From contig DHVZ01000037.1 in assembly GCA_002412925.1 (NCBI GenBank), forward strand, positions 162,879 to 226,878: a DNA stretch of 64,000 nt. Reading direction: 5' to 3'. The position numbers and the translations under genes were made by a program. Shown one piece after another: positions 16,015 through 23,366 of this stretch. This DNA is from Anaerolineales bacterium UBA5195. GTDB taxonomy: Bacteria; Chloroflexota; Anaerolineae; Anaerolineales; Villigracilaceae. The notes beneath the pieces were generated by a model. The model saw only the letters and a program-made list of their open reading frames with translations. It was not told the DNA's origin and did not search any database. The stretch's first letter is position 1. Each line of letters opens with the position of its first letter.

Positions 16015-18123
16015 ATGCTCACCCGCCGCCAGCTTTCTGTCGTTGAGTCGCCTGCCAGTGCTAAACTGTTCCTGCGAGGTCCCGCCGGGACAGGGAAGAC
16101 AACGGTTGGCGTCGAACGCATGCGCACTCTGCTCAAGACAGGCGTTTCCGCCGGGGAAATGCTCATCCTGACCCCGCAGCGGACCCTGCAAGAACCCTAT
16201 CTCAACCTGATCCACAGCCCCGAAATGGTTCCCGGCGGCGAAGCGACTCCCGCCACGGTGGGCGGCCTGGCGCGTCGCATGGTGGATCTGTTCTGGCCGT
16301 TGGCCGCCGAAATGGCCGGGTTTGCGCATCCCGAAAACCCGCCAGTCTTCCTGACGTTAGAAACTGCTCAGTACTACATGGCGCATATCGTCCGCCCTCA
16401 CTTAGATGAAGGCTGGTTTGATTCCGTTATCATGGACCGCAATCGTTTGTACAGCCAGATCCTCGACAACTTAAACAAAGCCGCCATGATCGGTTTCCCG
16501 CATGACGAGATCGGCGAACGGCTGACCGCCGCTTGGGCCGGGGAACCCGCCCAGCGCCGCGTCTATGCTGATGCGCAGGCCTGCGCCAACGAATTCCGCC
16601 AGTATTGCCTCGACCATAACCTACTCGATTTCTCACTGCAACTGGAGATTTTCGCCCGCATTCTGTGGAATGACGGCAGCGTACGCAATTACCTGTCCCG
16701 CAGCTACCGGCATGTCATTTACGATAACCTCGAAGAAGATATCCCGGTTGCCCACGACCTCCTGGCCGACTGGCTGCCCGAATTCGACTCGGCTCTCTTG
16801 ATTTTCGACGATGACGCCGGTTACCGCCGCTTCCTGGGCGCGGATCCCGAATCGGCGCTGGAGCTGGCCAATTTATGCAACGAAACCGTCATGCTGGATG
16901 AGTCGTTCGTCGCCAGCCCGAAAATCGCTTCCCTTTCTACAGCCTTGGCAGAGGTGGTGTATCCAACCCTCACCCCATCCAGGGAGAGGGATGTCGAGGA
17001 CGGGGTGAGGGTCAAAGAAGTTCTTTCCGTCATTCCAGCGCGCTTTTTTCCTGAAATGCTGGAGGCCGTCGCAGAGGAAATCCAGCGCCTGATTGGCGAT
17101 GAACAAGTCCCGCCGTCCGAAATCGTGGTGCTGGCCCCCTATCTGAGTGACGCGCTGCGCTTTTCGCTGGTGAACCGGCTCGAAGCCCGCAACCTCCCCG
17201 TCCGCTCGCAGAGACCGTCGCGCTCATTGCGCGAGGAACCTGCCAGCCAATGCCTGCTCACTTTGGCGGCATTGGCACATCCGGGTTGGGAAATCCGCCC
17301 GTCAAAATTCGACGTGGCGTATGCCTTGATCCAATCCATCGAAGAAATGGACCTCGTGCGGGCGCAAATCCTGACCGAAATTGTCTATCGCGTGCGGGAT
17401 TTTTCGCTTTCGCCCTTCGAGCAGATCAAACCTGAGATGCAGGAGCGTATCACCTTCCTGCTTGGCTCGCGCTATACCGTGCTAAAAAACTGGATCGAGG
17501 CTTACCGGCTTGAAACAGCCCAGCCACTGGACCACTTCCTGCGGCGATTATTCGGCGAAGTGCTCTCCCAACCCGGATTTGGCTTTCATCGCAATTTTGA
17601 CTCGGCCAAAGTGGCAGCCAGCCTGATCGAATCGGCGCGAAAGTTCCGCCGGGCAATGGAACCTGCTCTTGAACAGTCCAACCCGTCAGAACAGTCAGAG
17701 ATCGGGAAGGAATATATCGCCATGTTGAATGACGGGGTGATTGCCGCCCAGTTCGTCTCTGCCTCGACGACCACCGACCCCGAAGAGGCCGTCCTGCTGA
17801 CCCCGGCCCATACTTTCCTGATGAGCAACCGCCCTGTCACCGTGCAGTTCTGGCTCGACGCCGGTTCGAGCGGCTGGTACGAGCGCCTGTTCCAACCGCT
17901 GACTCATCCGTACGTCCTCTCGCGTCATTGGACACAGGGCCAGGTCTGGACCGATTCTGACGAAGTGGAGGCCAACAACGCCACCCTGGCCCGCTTGATA
18001 ACCGGCCTGCTGCGCCGCTGCCGGTCACGCCTCATCCTGGGGCTGACCGAGCTGGGCGAAAGCGGCTACGAGCAGCGCGGGGTGCTGGTGAGAGCTTTCC
18101 AGCAAGTCTTGCAAGAGAAATAA
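16015..18123 (+). CDS. UvrD/Rep-like superfamily 1 ATPase or helicase
   Basis: The protein has 702 residues. Walker A is FLRGPAGTGKTT (about 19-30), and VIYDNLEEDIP is the likely degenerate motif II where UvrD helicases have DExQD. LIFDDDAGYRRFLG and VMLDESFVASPKIASL match the motif III-IV region, with the 2A-like part beyond. The Asp-Glu of motif II is altered (DNLEED), so activity is uncertain. The closest type is the addB/UvrD family. An 11-bp inverted repeat lies inside the gene at 16966-17012 and reads through as a hydrophilic insert. TTGACA and TATAC upstream suggest a start very close to the ATG, so the message may be nearly leaderless. Confidence 0.8.
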   Translation: MLTRRQLSVVESPASAKLFLRGPAGTGKTTVGVERMRTLLKTGVSAGEMLILTPQRTLQEPYLNLIHSPEMVPGGEATPATVGGLARRMVDLFWPLAAEMAGFAHPENPPVFLTLETAQYYMAHIVRPHLDEGWFDSVIMDRNRLYSQILDNLNKAAMIGFPHDEIGERLTAAWAGEPAQRRVYADAQACANEFRQYCLDHNLLDFSLQLEIFARILWNDGSVRNYLSRSYRHVIYDNLEEDIPVAHDLLADWLPEFDSALLIFDDDAGYRRFLGADPESALELANLCNETVMLDESFVASPKIASLSTALAEVVYPTLTPSRERDVEDGVRVKEVLSVIPARFFPEMLEAVAEEIQRLIGDEQVPPSEIVVLAPYLSDALRFSLVNRLEARNLPVRSQRPSRSLREEPASQCLLTLAALAHPGWEIRPSKFDVAYALIQSIEEMDLVRAQILTEIVYRVRDFSLSPFEQIKPEMQERITFLLGSRYTVLKNWIEAYRLETAQPLDHFLRRLFGEVLSQPGFGFHRNFDSAKVAASLIESARKFRRAMEPALEQSNPSEQSEIGKEYIAMLNDGVIAAQFVSASTTTDPEEAVLLTPAHTFLMSNRPVTVQFWLDAGSSGWYERLFQPLTHPYVLSRHWTQGQVWTDSDEVEANNATLARLITGLLRRCRSRLILGLTELGESGYEQRGVLVRAFQQVLQEK
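16966..17012. repeat. Palindromic repeat inside the helicase-like gene
   Basis: ACCCTCACCCC and GGGGTGAGGGT are perfect 11-base arms separated by 25 bases. The element stays in frame and adds an ERDVEDGVR-like hydrophilic stretch to the protein between conserved segments. It resembles intergenic palindromes more than coding sequence. Confidence 0.6.
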
Positions 18124-18155
18124 AAAAGCCTGCCCTTGCAGACAGGCTTGCTTTA
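18122..18155. terminator. Terminator between convergent genes
   Basis: AAGCCTG and CAGGCTT pair around a ten-base loop, with A-rich and T-rich ends on the two sides. It separates the helicase-like gene from the convergent pilin gene. Confidence 0.65.
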
Positions 18156-18170
18156 TCGAACCAGCGAAGA

Positions 18171-18317
18171 TTAGAGGCTGGCATTGATGGTGCTGAATAC
18201 GTTGCGGACCAGCGGGCCCATGATTGTCAAAGCAGCGATGACGACCACGGCGACGAGAACAAGAATTAAAGCGTATTCAACCATACCTTGACCGCGTTCT
18301 TTCAGGGAGAGCAGCAT
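18171..18317 (-). CDS. Flp/Fap-type pilin
   Basis: This 48-residue protein is too short for many gene finders. The start MLLSLKERGQGMVEYALIL is the Flp signature: a short basic leader, Gly-Gln-Gly, then Glu-Tyr at the head of a hydrophobic helix, which in this family is cut by a TadV-type prepilin peptidase after the Gly. VLVAVVVIAALTIMG forms the membrane and filament helix. GGAAAGGAGG gives a very strong ribosome binding site, and TATAAT at 18360-18355 is a likely -10. No tad or cpa secretion genes are near, so it is an orphan pilin here. Confidence 0.9.
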   Translation of the reverse strand: MLLSLKERGQGMVEYALILVLVAVVVIAALTIMGPLVRNVFSTINASL

Positions 18318-18463
18318 GATATTTTCCTCCTTTCCTCAGATATAAGTTACACTTTCATTATACATAAGCGAGTAGAAAAACCAACCCATTTAACCTTGCA
18401 TTTCCCAAACAAAAAGCGGATTCGCGATAGCCCAAAAGTACCCCCAATCACCTGTGAGAGAAG

Positions 18464-19207
18464 ATGAACAGAAAATTCTTTGGCTTGTTTTTGTTGTTCT
18501 CGGCCACCCTGGTTTTGTCCTTCCTGGCAGCTTGCAGGACAAATCTCTTCCTGACGACCGTAACGCCCACGTTCAGCGCCACCTTCGAGATGCTTGCAAC
18601 CCCCATCTTGGTAACCCCCACTCCATTTTCGGGTCTGACACTGTCGGCCTCGGCTACCGTGCCAACCGGAACTCTCGCTAACAGCCTGACCCTGACCGCT
18701 TCCATGGGCCTGACCTTGGGGGTCAACTCCTCCAGCACGCCCCCGCCCTGGGCAACGATTCACCCCTCTGTCGGCGATCTGGGCTGGGGCGCGGTCTACG
18801 GCAAGATTACCGATGGAGTTAGCAATCTTCCAATCAACGGCGCAACCGTCAAGTGCGAGCACTTCTCTTCTACGTCCCCCTACCTTTGCAACGGGATCAC
18901 AACCACCAACAGCGATGGGATTTACACCTTTACAACCGTCTTTTTCCATGAGACAGACCGCATCAGGCTAATTGTCGAAGCTCCCGGCTATGCCCCTTTG
19001 CGATTCGAACAATCCTCCTTTGCTCGCCCAGAATTCCACGCTGACCTGGGCTTGTTTCGTTCACCAGCGGATGGCAGCTTGACCCCAACACCGTTTATCA
19101 TGTGTACGCCCCCAGCCTGCCAGGGCGGACAGCTAACCTGCGGCAACCCGAATGGCTGCCCGGGCGGCTGTGGCACAATTTGTATCCAGGCGACTCCCGC
19201 GCCATAA
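18464..19207 (+). CDS. Lipoprotein with carboxypeptidase-regulatory-like domain
   Basis: The protein has 247 residues. A lipoprotein signal ends in FLAAC with Cys24. A Thr/Ser/Pro-rich linker leads to a beta-sandwich of about 80 residues (GAVYGKITDGVSNLPINGA, then TTNSDGIYTF and VEAPGYAPL), the pattern of the CarboxypepD_reg-like domain that often aids surface binding. The C-terminal tail is rich in Cys, Gly and Pro (CPGGCGTIC). It is predicted to sit on the outer face of the membrane. It is transcribed divergently from the Flp pilin. Confidence 0.85.
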   Translation: MNRKFFGLFLLFSATLVLSFLAACRTNLFLTTVTPTFSATFEMLATPILVTPTPFSGLTLSASATVPTGTLANSLTLTASMGLTLGVNSSSTPPPWATIHPSVGDLGWGAVYGKITDGVSNLPINGATVKCEHFSSTSPYLCNGITTTNSDGIYTFTTVFFHETDRIRLIVEAPGYAPLRFEQSSFARPEFHADLGLFRSPADGSLTPTPFIMCTPPACQGGQLTCGNPNGCPGGCGTICIQATPAP

Positions 19208-19320
19208 TAATCGCAAATCATGAACAGTGGCAATGGATTGACACTCGCGTCTGTCCTGATTACGCTGTGCACCTCTAAAACATCGATGGCTTGAAACCCA
19301 AGTTTTCCAGAAAGGGAACG

Positions 19321-20529
19321 ATGCTAAAAAAAGTCCAGGGGCTCGTGCTTTCACCTGCCTTCATCCTCGCCGTGATCTTGATTTCCCTCACATTTCGCGT
19401 GAGCAGTTTGCCCCATATCTCTCTGGACATGGAAGCAGGTTTGTTCAAGTGGTATGGGTTCATCCTGAAACGCGGGTTTGTCAATGCTTTCAAAGAAAAT
19501 TTCGCGCTTTACACCCCCCCCTACCTGTACTTGTTGGCGCTTGCCTCGCTGATCGATGGCCTGGTCAGCCGGGTGACCCTGATCAAGCTGATCTCGATTT
19601 TCTTCGATGTTGTCAGCTCTTTTTTCGTCTATAAGATCGTGCGCGCTAAATACCCATCTAAAAATTTACCTTTCCTGGCCGCGGCCTTGTCCTTTGCTCT
19701 TCCGACGGTGATACTTAACAGCGCCTACTGGGGACAATGCGACTCCGTCTACACGGCCTTCCTGCTGGCCTGTGTCTACTTCCTGCTGATCGAGAGACCG
19801 GCCTGGGCAGTTTTCTTTTTCTCGATCGGTTTTGCCGTCAAACTTCAGGCGATTTTCCTGCTGCCCTTCCTGGCGGTTTATACCCTGCGGAAGAAAATCC
19901 ACTGGCTGACGTTTATCCTGATTCCGGCCACCTATGTCGCCCTATCCATCCCAACCATCTGGGCTGGCCGGCCCTGGCTGGATGTGCTGACTATCTACGC
20001 GCATCAGACAGGGAAATTCCCGAAATGGTCTTCCACCACACCGACCATGTACCTGCCTCTCCAGGGCCGCCTGGACCTGACACCCACCCTGACCATCCTG
20101 ACAGTGGTTGTCGCGGCAGTGATCATCTCTATCTGGATCTACATGACCTGGAAAAAGCAATTTGCCGACAAACTAAATGAAATCACGCTCGCCGCACTGG
20201 CTTCAGTAGCCCTGATGCCTTTTGTCCTGCCGCGCATGCACCAGCGTTATTTTTACCCCCAAGATCTGCTTTCGCTGGTAATTGTCTTTTTCAAGCCAAA
20301 ATTATGGTTCCTGCCGATCATCAGCCAGGTTATCTCAACCCTGGCCTACGGGCCATTCCTCTTCAACAAAAGCTTTCAAATCACGCTTTTTGGAGCAAAA
20401 TATAACGCACTTCTCTACGTGGCCCTGCCCCTCGAGATACTCCTGCTCGCGGTTGTCCTGTGGGAACAGTTCCGGCGGCCAAATGATCAGCACCTTAGAC
20501 CAACAGCACCAGCAGGGCCGGAGACATGA
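19321..20529 (+). CDS. GT-C-type membrane glycosyltransferase, Gpi18-like
   Basis: The protein has 402 residues and about ten membrane helices. The first loop after helix 1 carries HISLDMEAGLFKWY, an acidic motif where GT-C enzymes hold the catalytic acid, and SAYWGQCDSVYTAFLLA is the WGQxD motif shared by PIG-V, Gpi18 and ArnT-like mannosyltransferases. Such enzymes use a lipid-linked sugar on the outer side of the membrane. The start at 19321 is chosen for the AAAGGGAACG before it; the ATG at 19291 is possible. Its 3' end overlaps the small membrane protein on the other strand. Confidence 0.85.
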   Translation: MLKKVQGLVLSPAFILAVILISLTFRVSSLPHISLDMEAGLFKWYGFILKRGFVNAFKENFALYTPPYLYLLALASLIDGLVSRVTLIKLISIFFDVVSSFFVYKIVRAKYPSKNLPFLAAALSFALPTVILNSAYWGQCDSVYTAFLLACVYFLLIERPAWAVFFFSIGFAVKLQAIFLLPFLAVYTLRKKIHWLTFILIPATYVALSIPTIWAGRPWLDVLTIYAHQTGKFPKWSSTTPTMYLPLQGRLDLTPTLTILTVVVAAVIISIWIYMTWKKQFADKLNEITLAALASVALMPFVLPRMHQRYFYPQDLLSLVIVFFKPKLWFLPIISQVISTLAYGPFLFNKSFQITLFGAKYNALLYVALPLEILLLAVVLWEQFRRPNDQHLRPTAPAGPET

Positions 20530-20800
20530 GGCAAGCCAGGGCGGTGATCAAGATCACCAGAATCCAGGCTATGATGGCCGCTGTTTTGGCGCGATCAAGA
20601 ATCAGCGCGAGGTTGCCTCCGGCAAAAAACACGATTCCCAGTCCGCCCAAGCAAATGGCGGTGATCAACATGCTCGTTGGACTTTTTACGCCCGGCTCAT
20701 TATCCACCCGCCAAAACAAAAGATAAGTGGACAGGGCGGCGATTTTCAAAATCCAGCCCAAAACAACACTGGCAGCGCTCAAGAAATTGCGAATCGGCAC
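20495..20800 (-). CDS. Small membrane protein of unknown function
   Basis: This 101-residue protein has three or four hydrophobic helices (VVLGWILKIAALSTYLLF, MLITAICLGGLGIVFFAGG, AAIIAWILVILITALACLM). The start is GTG at 20800, preceded by GGAGG at a five-base spacing, which supports a real gene. It overlaps the end of the convergent glycosyltransferase by 35 bases. Inverted-repeat copy B lies 18 bases upstream and may carry or disturb its promoter. No family recognised. Confidence 0.7.
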   Translation of the reverse strand: MPIRNFLSAASVVLGWILKIAALSTYLLFWRVDNEPGVKSPTSMLITAICLGGLGIVFFAGGNLALILDRAKTAAIIAWILVILITALACLMSPALLVLLV

Positions 20801-20817
20801 AAGAACCTCCGGGAATT

Positions 20818-20886
20818 GCTATTTTCAGCAGTTCACAAAACATTTTGAAGCAGCCTGTTTTTCGTGAAGCACCATTTTATGATAGC
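20818..20886. repeat. Dispersed inverted-repeat element, copy B
   Basis: The ends are GCTAT and ATAGC. The left arm, read on the minus strand, is AAAATGTTTTGTGAACTGCTG; the right arm is TGTTTTTCGTGAAGCACC. It lies 35 bases before the transposase remnant, as REP elements do next to their REP-associated transposases. Confidence 0.75.
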
Positions 20887-20920
20887 ATGTCTTTCAAGAG
20901 CTATGTAAAAAACGCAGAAA

Positions 20921-21402
20921 ATGCCCTACTTCAAACTCTATTTCATCTGGGCAACCAAAGAGCGCCGGCCTTTGATAAAACCAGCCCTTGAACCGGCTTT
21001 GTACCGCGCGTTTGCGGCAAGGTTCAAAAAATGGACGGCATCGTGCACGCCGTTGGCGAGAATCAAGATCACGTTCATCTGGCCGTCTCCATACCACCCA
21101 AACTTGCACCAGCAAATTTCATCAGCGAGGTCAAAGGGGATGCTTCGCACTTCATCAACCATGTCACCAAACCAGGCCTGGCCTTTTACTGGCAGGATGA
21201 ATACGGCGCGTTGACCTTCGGTGAGAAAGACCTGCCCGCTGTGGTACGTTATCTTCAGAACCAGAAAAAGCACCATGCCGAGGGAACAGTGCTTGCAGCA
21301 ATAGAGATTGATAGAATTTGCACATCGAAACAGAAAATGTTTGCGGTTGGGCAAACCTGCCCAAAAATTAACTCCATTTTCGGCCTTCCATCCCATCCCT
21401 GA
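20921..21402 (+). pseudogene. IS200-like (REP-associated type) transposase, frameshifted
   Basis: Two overlapping frames rebuild one Y1 HUH transposase. The first (from 20921) gives YFKLYFIWATKERRPLIKP. The second (from about 21025, ATG at 21031) gives GIVHAVGENQDHVHLAVSIP with the HUH motif HVH, then VVRYLQNQKKHH with the likely catalytic Tyr. The break falls at TTCAAAAAATGG, a slippery A run, so either decay or a -1 programmed shift is possible. The C-terminal end after KHHAEGTVLAAIE diverges from the family. The adjoining inverted repeat and the gene remnant downstream suggest an old insertion. Confidence 0.75.
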
Positions 21403-21407
21403 TACGC

Positions 21408-21566
21408 TGCTCGAAATCAGCGGATGCCATTCTGCAGGCCCGCCGCCAGTCCAAACTGCGCGACCTTTCAGCGCTCAAAAAGCTCGGCATCCTGGCCGAG
21501 CGCGCCGCGCCCTTCTTGCTCCTGGACGGGAAGCGGGCGGCCTTCCAGATGAGTTTCCAGGTATGA
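21408..21566 (+). pseudogene. Remnant: C-terminal tail of a radical SAM DNA repair/modification-like protein
   Basis: An open stretch of about 50 codons ends in TGA at 21564. Its sequence ILQARRQSKLRDLSALKKLG and APFLLLDGKRAAFQ matches, from memory, the end of proteins annotated as putative DNA modification/repair radical SAM protein, where a helix-hairpin-helix leads to a LKKLGV segment. No start codon, no SAM cluster motif and no upstream part are present. The body of the gene was probably lost at the transposase junction. It ends exactly at a strong terminator. Confidence 0.5.
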
Positions 21567-21609
21567 GAAAAATGCCACGCACCTTGAAGGTGCGTGGCAT
21601 TTTTCTCAT
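21563..21609. terminator. Strong bidirectional terminator
   Basis: Arms of 23 bases (ATGAGAAAAATGCCACGC, then ACCTT) are perfectly inverted about a single G. The stem ends in A and T runs on each side, and it serves the remnant and the convergent degV gene. Confidence 0.9.
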
Positions 21610-21635
21610 GGGTAGCTCGAATTGCCAACCTGGGC

Positions 21636-22508
21636 TCACGGCAGCCCCTCAAAGACCTCCTGCGCGGCAAAAGCCACACCAACCATCGTTGGGCCGGTGT
21701 GGGCCGCCAGCGCGGGCGACATGTAGTTGATCGGCATGAAGGTGCAGTTAAAGACCGGGGCGATCATCTCGCGCAGGGCCAGCACCGCTTTCTCGTTATA
21801 CGAATGTAAGACCTGGACGCGCAGGTCACTGCCGGGTTTGTGGAACTTGGTCATCATATCCACCAACCCATGCAAGGCTTTATCAAAGGTGCGAGCCATG
21901 CCCATCTGGGCATAGGTCCCGCCAAATTTTTCGACGCCAATCAAGGGCCGGATGCGCAGCATCGAGGCGATCAATCCGCGCATGTGGCTGATCCGACCGC
22001 CGTGGATCAGGTATTTCAACTCGTCGAGGGTGTAGATGCTCTCGCTGGCCTCCCCAATGCGCTTGATCAGGGCGATCATCTGTTCCTTGCTCCAGCCGGC
22101 TTTCAAGGCCCGCGCCGCAGCCGCCACCTGCCAACCCTGCACCGCGCAGAGCGTTTTGGTATCGATCACGGTCACATTGGCTTCGGGCGCCATCCCGGCC
22201 CCGGTGACCGCCGCGCTGTAGGTCGCGCTCAGTCCGGAGGACATGTTGATCGAAAGGATCTCCCTGTCTCCGCCCGCAGCCAGTTTTTTGAAAATAGCCG
22301 CAAATTCCCCGCTGGAGGGCGTGGAGGTGGTCGGAAAGCTGTCGGTCGCCATCAATTTTTGTTGGAGTTCCTCGGGACGCAGATCTTCCCCGCTCCGGTA
22401 GGATTTTCCTTCCAGTGTGATCGTGTGCGGAACAACATGGATGGGAATCTCGGGCATCAGTTCGGGAGGCAGGTACATGTCCATCCCGGTATCCGTTACG
22501 ATTTGCAT
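21636..22508 (-). CDS. DegV-family fatty-acid-binding protein
   Basis: The protein has 290 residues. The DegV family (FakB and relatives) binds a single fatty acid and presents it to the kinase FakA. Visible marks are VTDTGMDMYLPPE at the start, TTSTPSSGEFAAIF with the fatty-acid-contacting Ser/Thr, LSINMSSGLSATYSAA, and the late YMSPALAAHTGPTMVGVAF with the conserved His. GGAGGTAG precedes the ATG. No FakA-like (DAK2) gene is visible in the window. It stands alone. Confidence 0.93.
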   Translation of the reverse strand: MQIVTDTGMDMYLPPELMPEIPIHVVPHTITLEGKSYRSGEDLRPEELQQKLMATDSFPTTSTPSSGEFAAIFKKLAAGGDREILSINMSSGLSATYSAAVTGAGMAPEANVTVIDTKTLCAVQGWQVAAAARALKAGWSKEQMIALIKRIGEASESIYTLDELKYLIHGGRISHMRGLIASMLRIRPLIGVEKFGGTYAQMGMARTFDKALHGLVDMMTKFHKPGSDLRVQVLHSYNEKAVLALREMIAPVFNCTFMPINYMSPALAAHTGPTMVGVAFAAQEVFEGLP

Positions 22509-22704
22509 AAAACTACCTCCAAGGGTCTCTTGATTGGTAAATAATCTGACTAATTTTATCCTAAAAAGCCGCCGGCAGGGTCGACAAACCGGTAAGGTCG
22601 CTTAGCGCTTAGCTCAAACTACCGAGATACACAATTTACAGATATTCAAAAGCGGGATGCCACCCCCCTACGGGTGGGTTCATTTTGGGCCTTTGGGGTT
22701 TCCC

Positions 22705-23118
22705 TTATTTTTCAGCCAGCAAGTGTTTGTAGGCCCCCACCCAGGGGCGCCCCAGCCGGTGCCCGGCAGGAACCACCACTTTCGAGAGTTTTTGAGCCAC
22801 CTGGGCCATGGTCATGGCGACGCTGGCCCAATCCTCGGCCAGGAGCGCGGCTTTCATCTTCTCTGCATAAAGGCCGCTCCAGAGCCACTCCATCCGGAAT
22901 TTATCGGCCTTGACCCAGTAGCCGCGCTTTTCCCAGGCGGCCACAGAAATATCGATCCCTGCGGAAATCTGCGACAGCGCCAGGGCGATGAAGGCCGCCA
23001 GGTCGCGGGATTCAGGCCCCGGATCGGTTTGTTTGGCCAGTTCCCGAATGGCGAGAATGACCCCCTTCGAGAGTTGAGTCCGCTCTTTCCCGGCGGAATC
23101 GGGGTTGATTATGGTCAT
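22705..23118 (-). CDS. Small conserved-looking protein of unknown function
   Basis: This 137-residue soluble protein is largely helical (ISAGIDISVAAWEKRGYWVKADKFRMEWLW, broken by charged residues, is its most distinctive part). I do not recognise it. The start at 23118 is preceded by TATAAT at 23133-23128, so the message would begin within three bases of the ATG and be nearly leaderless; a longer frame from 23139 would run across that -10. The divergent tRNA-Leu promoter lies just upstream. Confidence 0.7.
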   Translation of the reverse strand: MTIINPDSAGKERTQLSKGVILAIRELAKQTDPGPESRDLAAFIALALSQISAGIDISVAAWEKRGYWVKADKFRMEWLWSGLYAEKMKAALLAEDWASVAMTMAQVAQKLSKVVVPAGHRLGRPWVGAYKHLLAEK

Positions 23119-23249
23119 AGCCCGGCGATTATATCGCAAATTCCAGTTGCCAATTTACCAAAATCCCAAGATAGCGTATAATTTCGCCGCTGTACCCGCA
23201 GCCCGCAATCCCGCAGAACTCACGCGGGGCAACAGTGTGGGAGGGTCTC

Positions 23250-23331
23250 GGGGACGTGCTGGAATTGGCAGACAGGCTTGACTTAGGATCAAGTGCCGAG
23301 AGGCGTGCGGGTTCAAGTCCCGCCGTCCCCA
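23250..23331 (+). tRNA. tRNA-Leu (anticodon TAG)
   Basis: This 82-base class II tRNA has a short variable arm. The acceptor GGGGACG pairs with CGTCCCC, the anticodon loop is ACTTAGGA with TAG, and the T-loop is TTCAAGT. It reads CUA and, by wobble, other CUN codons. TTTACC (23154) and TATAAT (23177) are 17 bases apart upstream. CCA is not encoded. The trigger factor gene follows 35 bases later and may share the transcript. Confidence 0.95.
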
Positions 23332-23366
23332 CTCACGCAGTATCAAACCCAGGAAGGATAAAGACT

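Noticed and set aside
22657..22684. CCACCC/GGGTGG hairpin as terminator of the 22705 gene
   Set aside because: The stem is short and not followed by a clear T run on the minus strand.
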